From Acidicapsa acidisoli (GTDB lineage Bacteria > Acidobacteriota > Terriglobia > Terriglobales > Acidobacteriaceae): a stretch of DNA of 64,000 nt. Below, piece by piece: positions 52,117-61,100 of this stretch (position 1 is the first letter of the stretch; every line of letters begins with the position of its first letter). The stretch is from contig NZ_JAGSYI010000001.1 of NCBI RefSeq assembly GCF_025685625.1, positions 372,001-436,000 of the forward strand, given 5' to 3'. Below the pieces are notes generated by a model. The model made no database searches and was not told the origin of the DNA. It worked only from the letters and a program-made list of their open reading frames with translations. The position numbers and the translations under genes were made by a program.

Positions 52117-52346
52117 TGCCGAACCATACCGCTGGGAGTATTGATCCTAATCGCAAGCCGATCACAATGCGCAATGGAAGCGGACAGCAGTTTGAGATTC
52201 AATATGACAAGTTGCTCATCGGACCGAAGCGGCGTTCGATCTCTTCCCGGGTCGTTCCTGGCGTCCTACCGGTCTTCGTTATCGAAGAGATCTGTCCTCA
52301 GGCAGATCGACCGGATACGGCCGGTCGAAGTCCGCGGAAGTGCTGA
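52116..52346 (+). pseudogene. Possible fragment of an NAD(P)/FAD-dependent oxidoreductase
   Basis: An ATG overlapping the acr3 stop begins a 76-residue frame. RKPITMRNGSGQQFEIQYDKLLIGPKRR resembles the segment 'xVxxxdGxxxxYDkLLIAtG' that precedes the second FAD loop in pyridine-nucleotide-disulfide oxidoreductases, a family that does occur in ars clusters. The rest is not recognisable and the frame runs into the oppositely oriented SDR gene. I take it for a truncated remnant; chance similarity cannot be excluded. Confidence 0.3.
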
Positions 52347-53154
52347 TCTCCCGCCACGCCTCGACCTCCGCGATCTGGCTGCGGGAATAATTCTGGGCGA
52401 GATCGAACGCGTAGGCACCGAGGAGCAGGTGCGTGGGCAGGTGTTCGCGTTTGACGACGCGTACGAGAATTTCGCCGGCGCGCCTGGGATCGCCAGCTTT
52501 GACCAAATCGGTTCCCATGAGGCGGGCGCGGGCGCCAACGGTGCCGTCGTATTCGGCCGGGATGTCCTGAATCTCCATGGATGCGCCCGCCCAATCCGTG
52601 GCGAAGCCGCTGGGCTCGACGGTGAGGTAGCGAATGCCGAACGGCGCTGTTTCGGAGGCAAGAACGCGGGTGAGCCCGTCGACCGCGAACTTCGCCGCCT
52701 GATACGACCCGAGGCCAGCAGTACCGCCGACGCGGCCACCGATTGACGAAAACTGCACGACGGTGCCCGATCCCTGCCGCTTCAGCAGAGGCAGCGCGGC
52801 CTTTGAGACGTTGTAGACGCCCCAGAAATTCGTTTCAAACTGGCGACGGAAGTCCTCCTCCGGCGCGGTTTCGACCGGAGCAATGTTTGCGTAGCCGGCA
52901 TTGTTCACCAGCACGTCAATGCGTCCGAATCGGCGGACCGCCGCCTCAATCGCAGCTCTGGCCGCCGCGCCGTTCGTCACATCCAGGGCTACGGGAAGGA
53001 CACGCTCGCCGTACTGTTCGACGAGAGGGGTAAGCTGTTCCGGGCGACGGGCCGTTGCAACCACCGAGTCGCCCGCCTCCAAAGCTGCAGAAGCGAGAGC
53101 CCAGCCGAAGCCGCGCGAGGAACCTGTGATGAACCAGATTTGATGAGTCGTCAT
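52279..53154 (-). CDS. Short-chain dehydrogenase/reductase
   Basis: Classical SDR, 291 residues: NAD(P)-binding TGSSRGFG (residues 10-17), LDVTN, NNAG (86-89), SSIGG with the active-site Ser region, and SYQAAK (Tyr-x-x-x-Lys). ATARRPEQL after strand 2, with Arg, suggests NADP(H). The substrate is not predictable. It is divergent from a TetR gene with a repeated operator between them, a common arrangement in which the TetR protein represses the dehydrogenase gene. Confidence 0.9.
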   Translation of the reverse strand: MTTHQIWFITGSSRGFGWALASAALEAGDSVVATARRPEQLTPLVEQYGERVLPVALDVTNGAAARAAIEAAVRRFGRIDVLVNNAGYANIAPVETAPEEDFRRQFETNFWGVYNVSKAALPLLKRQGSGTVVQFSSIGGRVGGTAGLGSYQAAKFAVDGLTRVLASETAPFGIRYLTVEPSGFATDWAGASMEIQDIPAEYDGTVGARARLMGTDLVKAGDPRRAGEILVRVVKREHLPTHLLLGAYAFDLAQNYSRSQIAEVEAWREISTSADFDRPYPVDLPEDRSLR

Positions 53155-53213
53155 TTTGTAGGTACTCCTTGTTGATACTCCGAACCCATTCGGGCTAAAG
53201 TTAAGATAACAGC

Positions 53214-53245
53214 GTTTCGTTAATAACGCAACACTGTTTCGTTAA
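53214..53245. promoter_or_regulatory. Two GTTTCGTTAA direct repeats, TetR-type operator candidate
   Basis: GTTTCGTTAA at 53,214-53,223 and again at 53,236-53,245, 22 bases apart (two helical turns), in the 95-base gap between the divergent SDR and TetR genes. GCGTT/AACGC gives a partial dyad around the first copy. The second copy ends four bases before the TetR ATG. Confidence 0.55.
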
Positions 53246-53249
53246 AATC

Positions 53250-53912
53250 ATGACCCAGAATTTTCAGCGTGCCCGCAGCAGCGAGGCCAAAGAGCAGCGT
53301 GAAGCGGCAATCCTTGAGGCGGCCCGTGCCCTCGCCGCAACGCATGGCGTGCGCCAGATCACTCTCACCGACATTGCCGATGCCATCGGCATGCACAAGT
53401 CCGCCTTGTTGCGTTATTTCGAGACACGTGAGCAGATCTTCCTTGTCCTGACTGCCGAAGGCTGGCGCGAATGGTCTTCCGCGCTAAGGAACGAGCTTTC
53501 TCAACTTGCGGAAGTTTCCCCTGCGGCTGTCTCGGCCATTTTTGCGAAAACGCTCACGGCGCGACCGATGTTCTGCGACTTGCTCGCTCAGGCTCCACTG
53601 AATCTGGAACGCAACGTATCTCTCGATGCCGTACGAGCGTTCAAGCTCGTCGCGCTGAACGAGGTCAAGGTGATCGGCTCCGAGATGAAGCGACTGTTAG
53701 GGCTCTCTAGACAGCAGGCCACCGAGACGATCGCCACCGCTACCAGCATGGCCGGGGCGTTATGGCAGATGGCAACGCCAGGCCCCCAGGTGTTGGCGCT
53801 CTATCGCAGCGAGCCTGAGCTCGCGCATGCGATCGTCGACGTTGAGCCAAGACTGGCGCATATTCTTGAAGCGTTGATCACGGGATATCTCACCGACCGC
53901 ACCAAACGCTAG
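53250..53912 (+). CDS. TetR/AcrR-family repressor
   Basis: 220 residues. The N-terminal HTH is complete: AILEAARALAATHGVRQITLTDIADAIGMHKSALLRYFETREQIF. The C-terminal ligand domain is helical (residues 75-210). No Shine-Dalgarno is visible before the ATG; the upstream bases are AT-rich operator DNA, so translation may start from a very short leader. It probably represses the divergent SDR gene and itself. The inducer is unknown. Confidence 0.9.
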   Translation: MTQNFQRARSSEAKEQREAAILEAARALAATHGVRQITLTDIADAIGMHKSALLRYFETREQIFLVLTAEGWREWSSALRNELSQLAEVSPAAVSAIFAKTLTARPMFCDLLAQAPLNLERNVSLDAVRAFKLVALNEVKVIGSEMKRLLGLSRQQATETIATATSMAGALWQMATPGPQVLALYRSEPELAHAIVDVEPRLAHILEALITGYLTDRTKR

Positions 53913-54098
53913 TCTGTTTGACCGCGAATGGAGCGGGGCGTACAGAGAGTTCGCAGTGCGCCCGGGAGACCGGCAAGGAGCAGCCGGTGGAAGTCCAACA
54001 CGATGAGGCATAGCGAACCAGGTCAGAAAGCGTAGGCACTCCGGCGTCAAAACAAGCATTGACATGCATCCGCGTCGAAATGCCCTAAGCTTATCTCC
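53913..54098. other. Gap before eutB; no recognised element
   Basis: 186 bases. I looked for a cobalamin riboswitch, because EutBC uses adenosylcobalamin, and found no B12-box-like or conserved stem pattern. A promoter for eutBC must be here or further upstream, but no clear -35/-10 pair stands out. Confidence 0.35.
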
Positions 54099-55502
54099 AT
54101 GGAGTACGGCCACACCCTCGGCAACATCCGCCACACTTTCGCCACCCTCCGCGAACTGATGGCCAAAGCCACGCCCTTTCGCAGCGGAGATGCGCTAGCC
54201 GGCATCGCCGCCCGCTCTGCCGAGGAGCGCGTCGCCGCGCAGTACGCTCTCGCCGACCTTCCGCTCAAGCACTTTCTCGATTCACACCTGATACCCTACG
54301 AATCCGATGAAGTCACCCGCCTCATCGTCGATTCGCACAATCCGGCAGCCTTCGCCCCCATCGCCTCGCTCACCGTGGGCGAGTTTCGCGACTGGCTGCT
54401 CTCGGACGACGCCACAGCCGAACGTCTGACAGCTCTAAGCCCGGGCCTGACCCCGGAGATGGTCGCTGCGGTCAGCAAGCTCATGCGCATCCAGGACCTC
54501 ATCCTCGTGGCTGCCCGCATTCGAGTCGTAACACGCTTCCGCACCACCGTCGGGCTCTCAGGCAGACTCTCCACGCGGTTGCAGCCCAACCACCCCACCG
54601 ACGACCCGACAGGCATCGCCGCGTCGATGCTGGACGGCCTTCTGCTCGGCTCAGGCGACGCTGTCATCGGCATCAACCCCGTCAGCGACAGCCCCACCAC
54701 CGTCAGCCGCCTGCTCCGCATGATCGACGCAATCCGCGAGCGCTTCACCATCCCGACGCAAAACTGCGTGTTAGCCCATATCACCACGCAAATCGCGGCC
54801 ATCGAGCAAGGCGCTCCGCTGGACCTGCTGTTTCAGTCCATCGCCGGCACCGAAGCCGCCAACGCCAGCTTCGGCATCAACCTCGCGCTGCTCAAAGAGG
54901 GCCACGAAGCCGCCCAGTCTCTCCATCGCGGCGCAGTTTGCGCGGACGGTAGCACCGGCCGCAATGTCATGTATTTCGAAACCGGCCAGGGCTCGGCGCT
55001 CTCGGCCAACGCTCATTACGGTATCGATCAGCAAACCCTCGAAGCCCGCGCCTACGCCGTCGCCCGCCACTTCCAGCCCATGCTCGTCAACACGGTCGTA
55101 GGCTTCATCGGTCCGGAATATTTGTATGACGGCAAGCAGATCACCCGTGCCGCGCTCGAAGATCACTTTTGTGGCAAACTCCTAGGCCTGCCCATGGGCT
55201 GCGACATCTGCTACACCAATCACGCCGAAGCGGACCAGGACGACATGGACGCCCTGCTCACACTGCTGGGAGCGGCGGGCATCAACTACATCATGGGCGT
55301 CCCCGGAGCCGACGACATCATGCTCAATTACCAAAGCACCAGCTTCCACGACGCCCTCTATCTGCGCCACGCGCTGAGCCTGCGTCCAGCCCCCGAGTTT
55401 GAAGCATGGCTTAACGGCGACGGCTTCCGCCAACTGCGCCTTGAAGCCTCCGCTCCCCTTTCTGTCGTCAATCATCTCGTGAGAAGGCCACTACCCGCAT
55501 GA
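54099..55502 (+). CDS. eutB: Ethanolamine ammonia-lyase large subunit
   Basis: Together with EutC and adenosylcobalamin it splits ethanolamine into acetaldehyde and ammonia in the cytoplasm. The 467-residue sequence has the family blocks DDPTGIAASMLDGLLLGSGDAVIGINPVSD, TQNCVLAHITTQ, FQSIAGTEAANASFGINLALLKEG, MYFETGQGSALSANAHYG and LGLPMGCDICYTNHAEADQDDMDALLTLL. Its stop overlaps the eutC start (ATGA). No shell, permease or aldehyde-dehydrogenase genes are beside it, so this is the simple, compartment-free form. Confidence 0.95.
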   Translation: MEYGHTLGNIRHTFATLRELMAKATPFRSGDALAGIAARSAEERVAAQYALADLPLKHFLDSHLIPYESDEVTRLIVDSHNPAAFAPIASLTVGEFRDWLLSDDATAERLTALSPGLTPEMVAAVSKLMRIQDLILVAARIRVVTRFRTTVGLSGRLSTRLQPNHPTDDPTGIAASMLDGLLLGSGDAVIGINPVSDSPTTVSRLLRMIDAIRERFTIPTQNCVLAHITTQIAAIEQGAPLDLLFQSIAGTEAANASFGINLALLKEGHEAAQSLHRGAVCADGSTGRNVMYFETGQGSALSANAHYGIDQQTLEARAYAVARHFQPMLVNTVVGFIGPEYLYDGKQITRAALEDHFCGKLLGLPMGCDICYTNHAEADQDDMDALLTLLGAAGINYIMGVPGADDIMLNYQSTSFHDALYLRHALSLRPAPEFEAWLNGDGFRQLRLEASAPLSVVNHLVRRPLPA

Positions 55503-56344
55503 CCGAAACCGCGCCCGTCAACCCGTTACTCCCGTTGCTGCCCTCGGACTTGCCGATCTCAGACTCGCTCATCTCAGACCATCTACGCTCCTTGACCCCA
55601 GCCCGAGTGGCCCTGCGCAAATCCGGCACCAGCATCGCGACAACTGAACTGCTCGATTTCCAATTAGCCCACGCCCGCGCCCGCGATGCAGTTCACGCCC
55701 AATTGCAGCCTGCCAGCCTGCTCGCCGAACTCCGTACCCTTCTGAATCCTATTCAAGGGCCACGCGAAGTTCTGCTCCTCCACTCCGGCGCTCCGGATCG
55801 CCAAACCTACCTCCAGCGCCCGGACCTCGGCCGCAAACTCGACACCGGCAGCCTCCAGCGCTTGCAGAATTATCCTCGCTCCAGCCTAAATTTCGACCTG
55901 TCCATCGTCATCGCCGACGGCCTCTCCGCACTCGCCGTCGAACGCCACGTCATCCTGCTTCTCGCTGCGCTACTCCCCGCCCTCCATCAAACCACGCCAG
56001 AGATGCAATTAGCCCCGATCTGCATCGTCGAACAGGGCCGCGTAGCCGTCGCCGACGAGGTCGCCCAGACTCTTTCCGCTGCGCTCGTAGTTATACTCAT
56101 CGGCGAACGTCCCGGCCTCAGTTCCCCCGACTCGCTAGGAGCCTACATAACCTGGCAACCGCAGCCCGGCCGCACCACCGACGCCGATCGCAACTGCATA
56201 TCCAACATTCGCGAAGAAGGACTACCCTATCCCCAGGCAGCCGCGCGCCTGCTGCACTACATCGATCAGGCTCGCGCCCGGCAGCTTTCCGGAGTAGCCT
56301 TGAAGGATCCGGACATACGGCCTGCCTTAGAGGACACGGCATGA
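55499..56344 (+). CDS. eutC: Ethanolamine ammonia-lyase small subunit
   Basis: 281 residues, four-base overlap with eutB. It carries the EutC blocks TPARVALRKSGTSIATTELLDFQLAHARARDAVH, DLSIVIADGLSALAVERH, LIGERPGLSSPDSLGAYITW, TDADRNCISNIREEGL and AARLLHYIDQARAR. It holds the second half of the B12-binding site. The start region is long and Pro/Leu-rich (MTETAPVNPLLPLLPSDLP). It overlaps the next gene by four bases as well. Confidence 0.95.
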   Translation: MTETAPVNPLLPLLPSDLPISDSLISDHLRSLTPARVALRKSGTSIATTELLDFQLAHARARDAVHAQLQPASLLAELRTLLNPIQGPREVLLLHSGAPDRQTYLQRPDLGRKLDTGSLQRLQNYPRSSLNFDLSIVIADGLSALAVERHVILLLAALLPALHQTTPEMQLAPICIVEQGRVAVADEVAQTLSAALVVILIGERPGLSSPDSLGAYITWQPQPGRTTDADRNCISNIREEGLPYPQAAARLLHYIDQARARQLSGVALKDPDIRPALEDTA

Positions 56345-56691
56345 CAGCAATAAACACCACAACCAGCCCGCAGTCCGCAAATCAGGGCAGCCCGGTCGGC
56401 CGCACCCCCGGACAGATGATCCTGCGTTGGCTCGCGCTGACCGTGCTGGCAATCCTCGCAGCCGCGGCCCTCGTCTACATTGGAGACTACCTGGTATTTC
56501 TACTGCGCGGACAGCCGCTCGATCAGATCGTTGTTACCCGCTACATGGCCGCACCGCTCAAAGGCAACAAGACCGAGTTTTACTACGAAGGAACAGGCCC
56601 GGCCTCCTGCGCAAAAGCCCTCTTTCCGCAGAACGGTTCGCCGCCTTGCTGGTACCTCCGCCGCCACCCGCTCTACGCCGAACCGGCCTAG
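56341..56691 (+). CDS. Small single-pass membrane protein coupled to eutBC
   Basis: 116 residues, ATGA overlap with eutC. One membrane helix (MILRWLALTVLAILAAAALVYIG) follows a 27-residue Ser/Gln/Thr-rich N-terminus; the rest has two Cys (SCAKALFP, SPPCWYLRRHP), possibly disulfide-forming if periplasmic. No family recognised. Coupling by overlap suggests co-expression with the lyase, but the sequence gives no mechanism; it may equally be an unrelated gene of this lineage that ended up in the operon. Confidence 0.7.
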   Translation: MTAINTTTSPQSANQGSPVGRTPGQMILRWLALTVLAILAAAALVYIGDYLVFLLRGQPLDQIVVTRYMAAPLKGNKTEFYYEGTGPASCAKALFPQNGSPPCWYLRRHPLYAEPA

Positions 56692-56700
56692 CACTCCAGT

Positions 56701-57936
56701 TCAATTCTGATCTGGCTTCACATTCACGTCAGGCGGCGTCTGCGCAGGACTGGCATCCGGCCCGAGTCGCGCATTCGCCGCGGCAATCCGCTGATGCACG
56801 CTGTCGTCCTTCTTCTTGTTGAGCGAATTAGCTTTGACAAACTCCGCCTTGGCCTCATCCTTCTTGCCTATCGACCGGTACAGCGTAGCCAGCCGGAAAT
56901 GCGCCGTAACATTATCAGGCTCCAGCTCTACCGTCTTGTTGAACTCCCGGATTGCCGCTGCATTGTCTCCGGTCTCCGCGTACACAATCCCGAGGTCGAG
57001 ATGAATCAACGGGTCAGGGGTCGGATAGCGCGCGGCTTTCTCTAATATCACTTTGCCCGGGTCAAACTGATCCTGCCGGACATAGGTATCGCCCAGATAA
57101 ATCATCGCCTGGTTATTGTTCGGGTCATTCGCCAACTCGGCCTTGAACTCCGGAATGGCCTCGTCAAATTTCTTCTGTGTCCACAGCAAATACGCCAGGC
57201 CAAAATGCGCGTTCGGCTCCTTTGGGTTCGCCTGCACCGCGGCGCGAAATTGCTGCACTGCCCCGTCCTCATCGCCCTTTTCGTCCAGCGCCTCTCCCGC
57301 GATCATGTCTGCCTCAGCCGAGTCAGGATCAATCGTCAGGATCTCCTTGAACACCTCCATCGTTGCATCCAGTTGCTTGGTCCATAACAAGCAGTGCGCC
57401 AATGGCAGAAGAATGCTCAAGTTGCGCGGATCAGCAGCCGCAGCCTCTTTGAAATATGGGACCGCAGCGAAATACTCCCGCGCGCCATAGTGCGACATAG
57501 CCGCCAGAGTCGTTAGCTTCTGCGTTTCGGGCGACTTCGGATGCTTCCTCAGTTCAGCCTCAAAGAGTTTTGCCGATTCGCGAAAACTCCCCGACTTGAA
57601 CAACGCCAATCCAAGGTCCAGGTTCAGTTGCGGAATCACAGGATCGAGCGCCTGTGCTTTTCGATAGAAAGCAATCGCCTCGGGGTAGTGTTCCTGGCGC
57701 GCTTCCAGCAGTCCAAGATGCGCGTATGCCTGCCCGTTGCGCGGCTGATCCTTGACCACGATCTCCCATGCCGCCTGCGCGTCGGAATATTCACCGCGCG
57801 CTTCCAAAGCCAGGGCCTTCTGCACTTCAGCAGGAGGGACAGCCGCTTTCTGCTTCGTCGCGGCATTCTGCTGCGCCGAAGATAACTGCGCAAATAGCAA
57901 TAGGCTCGCTGCGCAGACTATTACGTTGCACTTCAA
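56701..57936 (-). CDS. Secreted TPR-repeat protein
   Basis: About nine tetratricopeptide repeats, e.g. YSDAQAAWEIVVKDQPRNGQAYAHLGL, YPEAIAFYRKAQALDPVIPQLNLDLGL, FDEAIPEFKAELANDPNNNQAMIYLG. The likely start is TTG 57,936, which has GGAGG six bases before it and gives a clean signal peptide (KCNVIVCAASLLLFAQLSSAQQ); GTG 57,942 and the upstream ATG 58,002 are less fitting. It ends with a Pro/Asp-rich tail. The gene lies after an Oar-like receptor on the same strand, separated by a terminator, so it has its own promoter. Confidence 0.85.
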   Translation of the reverse strand: MKCNVIVCAASLLLFAQLSSAQQNAATKQKAAVPPAEVQKALALEARGEYSDAQAAWEIVVKDQPRNGQAYAHLGLLEARQEHYPEAIAFYRKAQALDPVIPQLNLDLGLALFKSGSFRESAKLFEAELRKHPKSPETQKLTTLAAMSHYGAREYFAAVPYFKEAAAADPRNLSILLPLAHCLLWTKQLDATMEVFKEILTIDPDSAEADMIAGEALDEKGDEDGAVQQFRAAVQANPKEPNAHFGLAYLLWTQKKFDEAIPEFKAELANDPNNNQAMIYLGDTYVRQDQFDPGKVILEKAARYPTPDPLIHLDLGIVYAETGDNAAAIREFNKTVELEPDNVTAHFRLATLYRSIGKKDEAKAEFVKANSLNKKKDDSVHQRIAAANARLGPDASPAQTPPDVNVKPDQN

Positions 57937-58069
57937 CTCCACCCTCCAATAAATAAAGGCGTTTTCCGAATAGCCCGAAAGTCGCGCCCAGCTCGCACCC
58001 AAAGAATACTCGCCCCGAAGAGAGATTCACAAGGCAGCCAGCGCTCGTAATGCCATGAACAAAAGAAAA

Positions 58070-58103
58070 GGGGCGCTGCGGGAAGTAACTCCAGCAGCGC
58101 CCC
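58070..58103 (-). terminator. Rho-independent terminator after the fourth receptor gene
   Basis: GGGGCGCTGC and GCAGCGCCCC pair over a 14-base loop, 15 bases beyond the receptor stop. On the minus strand the stem is followed by TTTTCTTTTG, a good T tract. Confidence 0.8.
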
Positions 58104-58118
58104 AAGGTTGCGGTAAGT

Positions 58119-61100
58119 TTAGAAGACGAACTTGCCTGCCACTTCCATCACACGTGGATCATACGTGCCGGTTTCCTGGCCGTAGTTGCCACCACCGACC
58201 GTCACGCCGATGCTGTTGTTGAATTCCGTGTGGTTGAAGGTATTGAAGGTTTCGACACGCAGATCAAAGTGAGCACGCTCCGTCACTGCAAAAGACTTGT
58301 AGAGTGAAGTCGTGAAGTTCACGCGATCCGGTCCGATGAAAGTATCCCTTCTGGCGTTGCCGAAGCCCAGATTCGGACCACCCAACCAGCCAGGAACAGG
58401 AGCGCAAAGCGGGGCCGTTCCACCGGGATTGGCTGGTGTCACGGGGCAATCGCCGAAGTCGGAGGAAGTGGTGTCGAACCAATCCGCTACCTTCTTGCTG
58501 TAGTGGATCTTCGATACGAGATTGGCACGGTTGGTGTAACCACCGTCCAAGCCGATCGGGTCGTCCACGCCGCTAAATCCAGCTTGCGAGTTGTTGTTAC
58601 TGATAGGCGATCCAGACTGAGCGATGATCGTACCTGCAAGCTCCCATCCTCCCAGCACTGTATGAAGCAGTCCCTGGGATTGGTTGAAGACAGGTAGCTT
58701 GTAAATGTAGTTGGCGCTCAGGATGTGACGACGATCATACTCGCCACCGCCCTTGTCGTACTTCAAGTTCCACGGATTGCTGACTCCTTGAAGATCCGTG
58801 TCGGTCAGATCGATCACGTGCGAGTAGGTGTAGTCTACCTCGCCGCTCAATCCATGCTTGTTTTGCGCGCGGAGACCAGTCTGGAACCCGTTATAAGTTC
58901 CATTGGTCGTATTCTCTTCCTGGCTTATGCCGCCATAGCCGGCGTAAGTACGGTAGGCATTGGCGAGGCCCGGATTCTTGAAGGTCAAGCCGTTGAAGCC
59001 GGCAGCGGTTTGGCGGATGATGTTGGGAGTGTTAATTGGAAAATTGTTGAGATTGACATCGACGTTCTGATGCCAGGCAAGGTTGCCAACATACTGAAGC
59101 ACCCATATCAGCGAAGGCTGCAGCTCGTGCTGGATGCCGAGGCTGAACTGAGCTGTCGCAGGCGCCTTGTAGGTGGTGTCGAGAGTGGTGAGGCTCGCCG
59201 GAAGAATGGGCAGGTTAGAGACACTCAGGCAGTTCGACGGATTCGCTGTCGATGCCGTAGAAGACCATGAGCAATGTGGATTGTCATAGTACACGTTGTT
59301 GACGCTTGGTGTGTACTCAAATGGCAGGTTGCTGTTCGCAAGGCCATAGATATCGTTGCCCTGCATGCGCTCGTAGAATGTGCCAAAGCCGCCGCGAAGA
59401 ACGGTCTTGCCGGTCCCGGTCAGGTCATACGAGAATCCTACACGGGGCTGGAAGGTGTCGTAGTCGTTGTTGACCAGACCGTGCGGGACACCTGGGTTTC
59501 CAGGGAAGACCATGCCGTTCAGATAGTAGCTCCCGGGGAAACCTGTCGGTTGGCTCACGCCCACGCTGGCGGAGTTGATGGAGTTATCCGCATTCCACAT
59601 CGGCGCAATCTGGATATACTGCGATGGCACGAAATTAGCCAGTGCGTTGTTGCGCTCCCACGCATGCGGCAGAGCATCGTAGCGGAAGCCGATTTGCAGG
59701 CTGAAGCGCGGTGAAACCTTCCAGTTGTCGTTTCCATACACCGAAGTGGTCTGGTTGACATAGTGACGAATGGCGTCGGACTGCGGTTGCGAGAAGCCGC
59801 CCGAGAGACCGATAGCCAAGCTCATGAATGGGTCGCCGGAGGTGCCGCCGTTGCCATTGCCTGTCAGGTTCTGGCTGAAGCTGTAATCGCCTGCCGAGTC
59901 AGCCTGCTGCTGCTGATTCTTGGTGTAGCGGTTGTAGCCGAAGCCAAACTTGAAGGCATGTTTCCCGCGGGTGTAGGAGATATCCACCTTCGGATCGTAG
60001 TCTTCGGCAGCATTATGCCAGCCGCCGTAACCGGTTTCTTCGCCAACGCCGATGCCGTTTCCGGAGAGGCCGTTGAGACCCGGAAATTGGTTCGAGCCGG
60101 AGTTCGTGAAGAAGTTTGCTTGAGTCCAACCGCTCGGCGTGAGCGCATCTGCGGAGTTGGTGATGTTGATGATGTTGCCGTCATAGTTCATCGACGCTTC
60201 CACCAGCAGGCTCGGACTGATTTCGCCGCTCATCTTGATGGCCGCGCTGTTCGACGGATTGCTCAACGTGCTGCTGATGGTGTTGTACGATTCCCAGTTC
60301 CAGTTCAGATCGGCATCCGGATAGCCCTGGCTCACTGAGTCATGAATGTAATGGCCAAGAATCTGCCACTTATCGTTGACCTTGTGATCGATACGAACAA
60401 TCGATTCCCAAACGTTGATAGGGTTGACGATCGAAGAAACGCTGTTGTCATTCGAAGTATTGGTTACCTTCGGAATCAGCGGCGACTGCAGATAAAGCAC
60501 CGCATTGGGGCTCAACATCGAGGCAGGTATAAACTGATGTCCGCTGCTATTGGTCCCGAACGGTGCGCCCTGCACGAGTCCAGCCGCCGCCACTTTGGCT
60601 GCAAAGGCCGGATCGGATACCTGTGTTGTGGATGGAACTTGGAGCACTTGGTTGGGTGCATATGCAGGTGCGAAATACGTCAGGTCCTGTCCGGCGACCG
60701 GGCGATCGGCATCAGGAATCGTAGGCTGGACGTTAGGTGCGCTGCCCTGAATGATCCTGCGCCATTCCTGGTTGAAGAAGAAGAATGTCTTCTGCTTGTT
60801 GGTGTTGTAGAGATGCGGAATGAACAGCGGTCCGCCGACGTTGCCACCAAAGACATTCTGGCGCAGCTTGGCTACCGGTGAGTAGCTGGCGCTGCAGGTC
60901 GGTGTGCAGCTCCGATTGTACTTGTTGAAGAAATAGTTGGCGTCCAGATCGTCGTTGCGGAGAAAGTCGTACGCCTCACCATGAAACTTCTGCGTACCGC
61001 TCTTGAGCGAAAGGCTCATCGTTGCGCCGGAAGCGATACCGTAATCCGGAGGATAGTTACTGGCCAGCACTTCAAACTGGGCAATCGCGTCAGGCGAAGG

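Noticed and set aside
53913-54098. Cobalamin riboswitch upstream of eutB
   Set aside because: No B12-box-like core or supporting stems could be found in the 186 bases.
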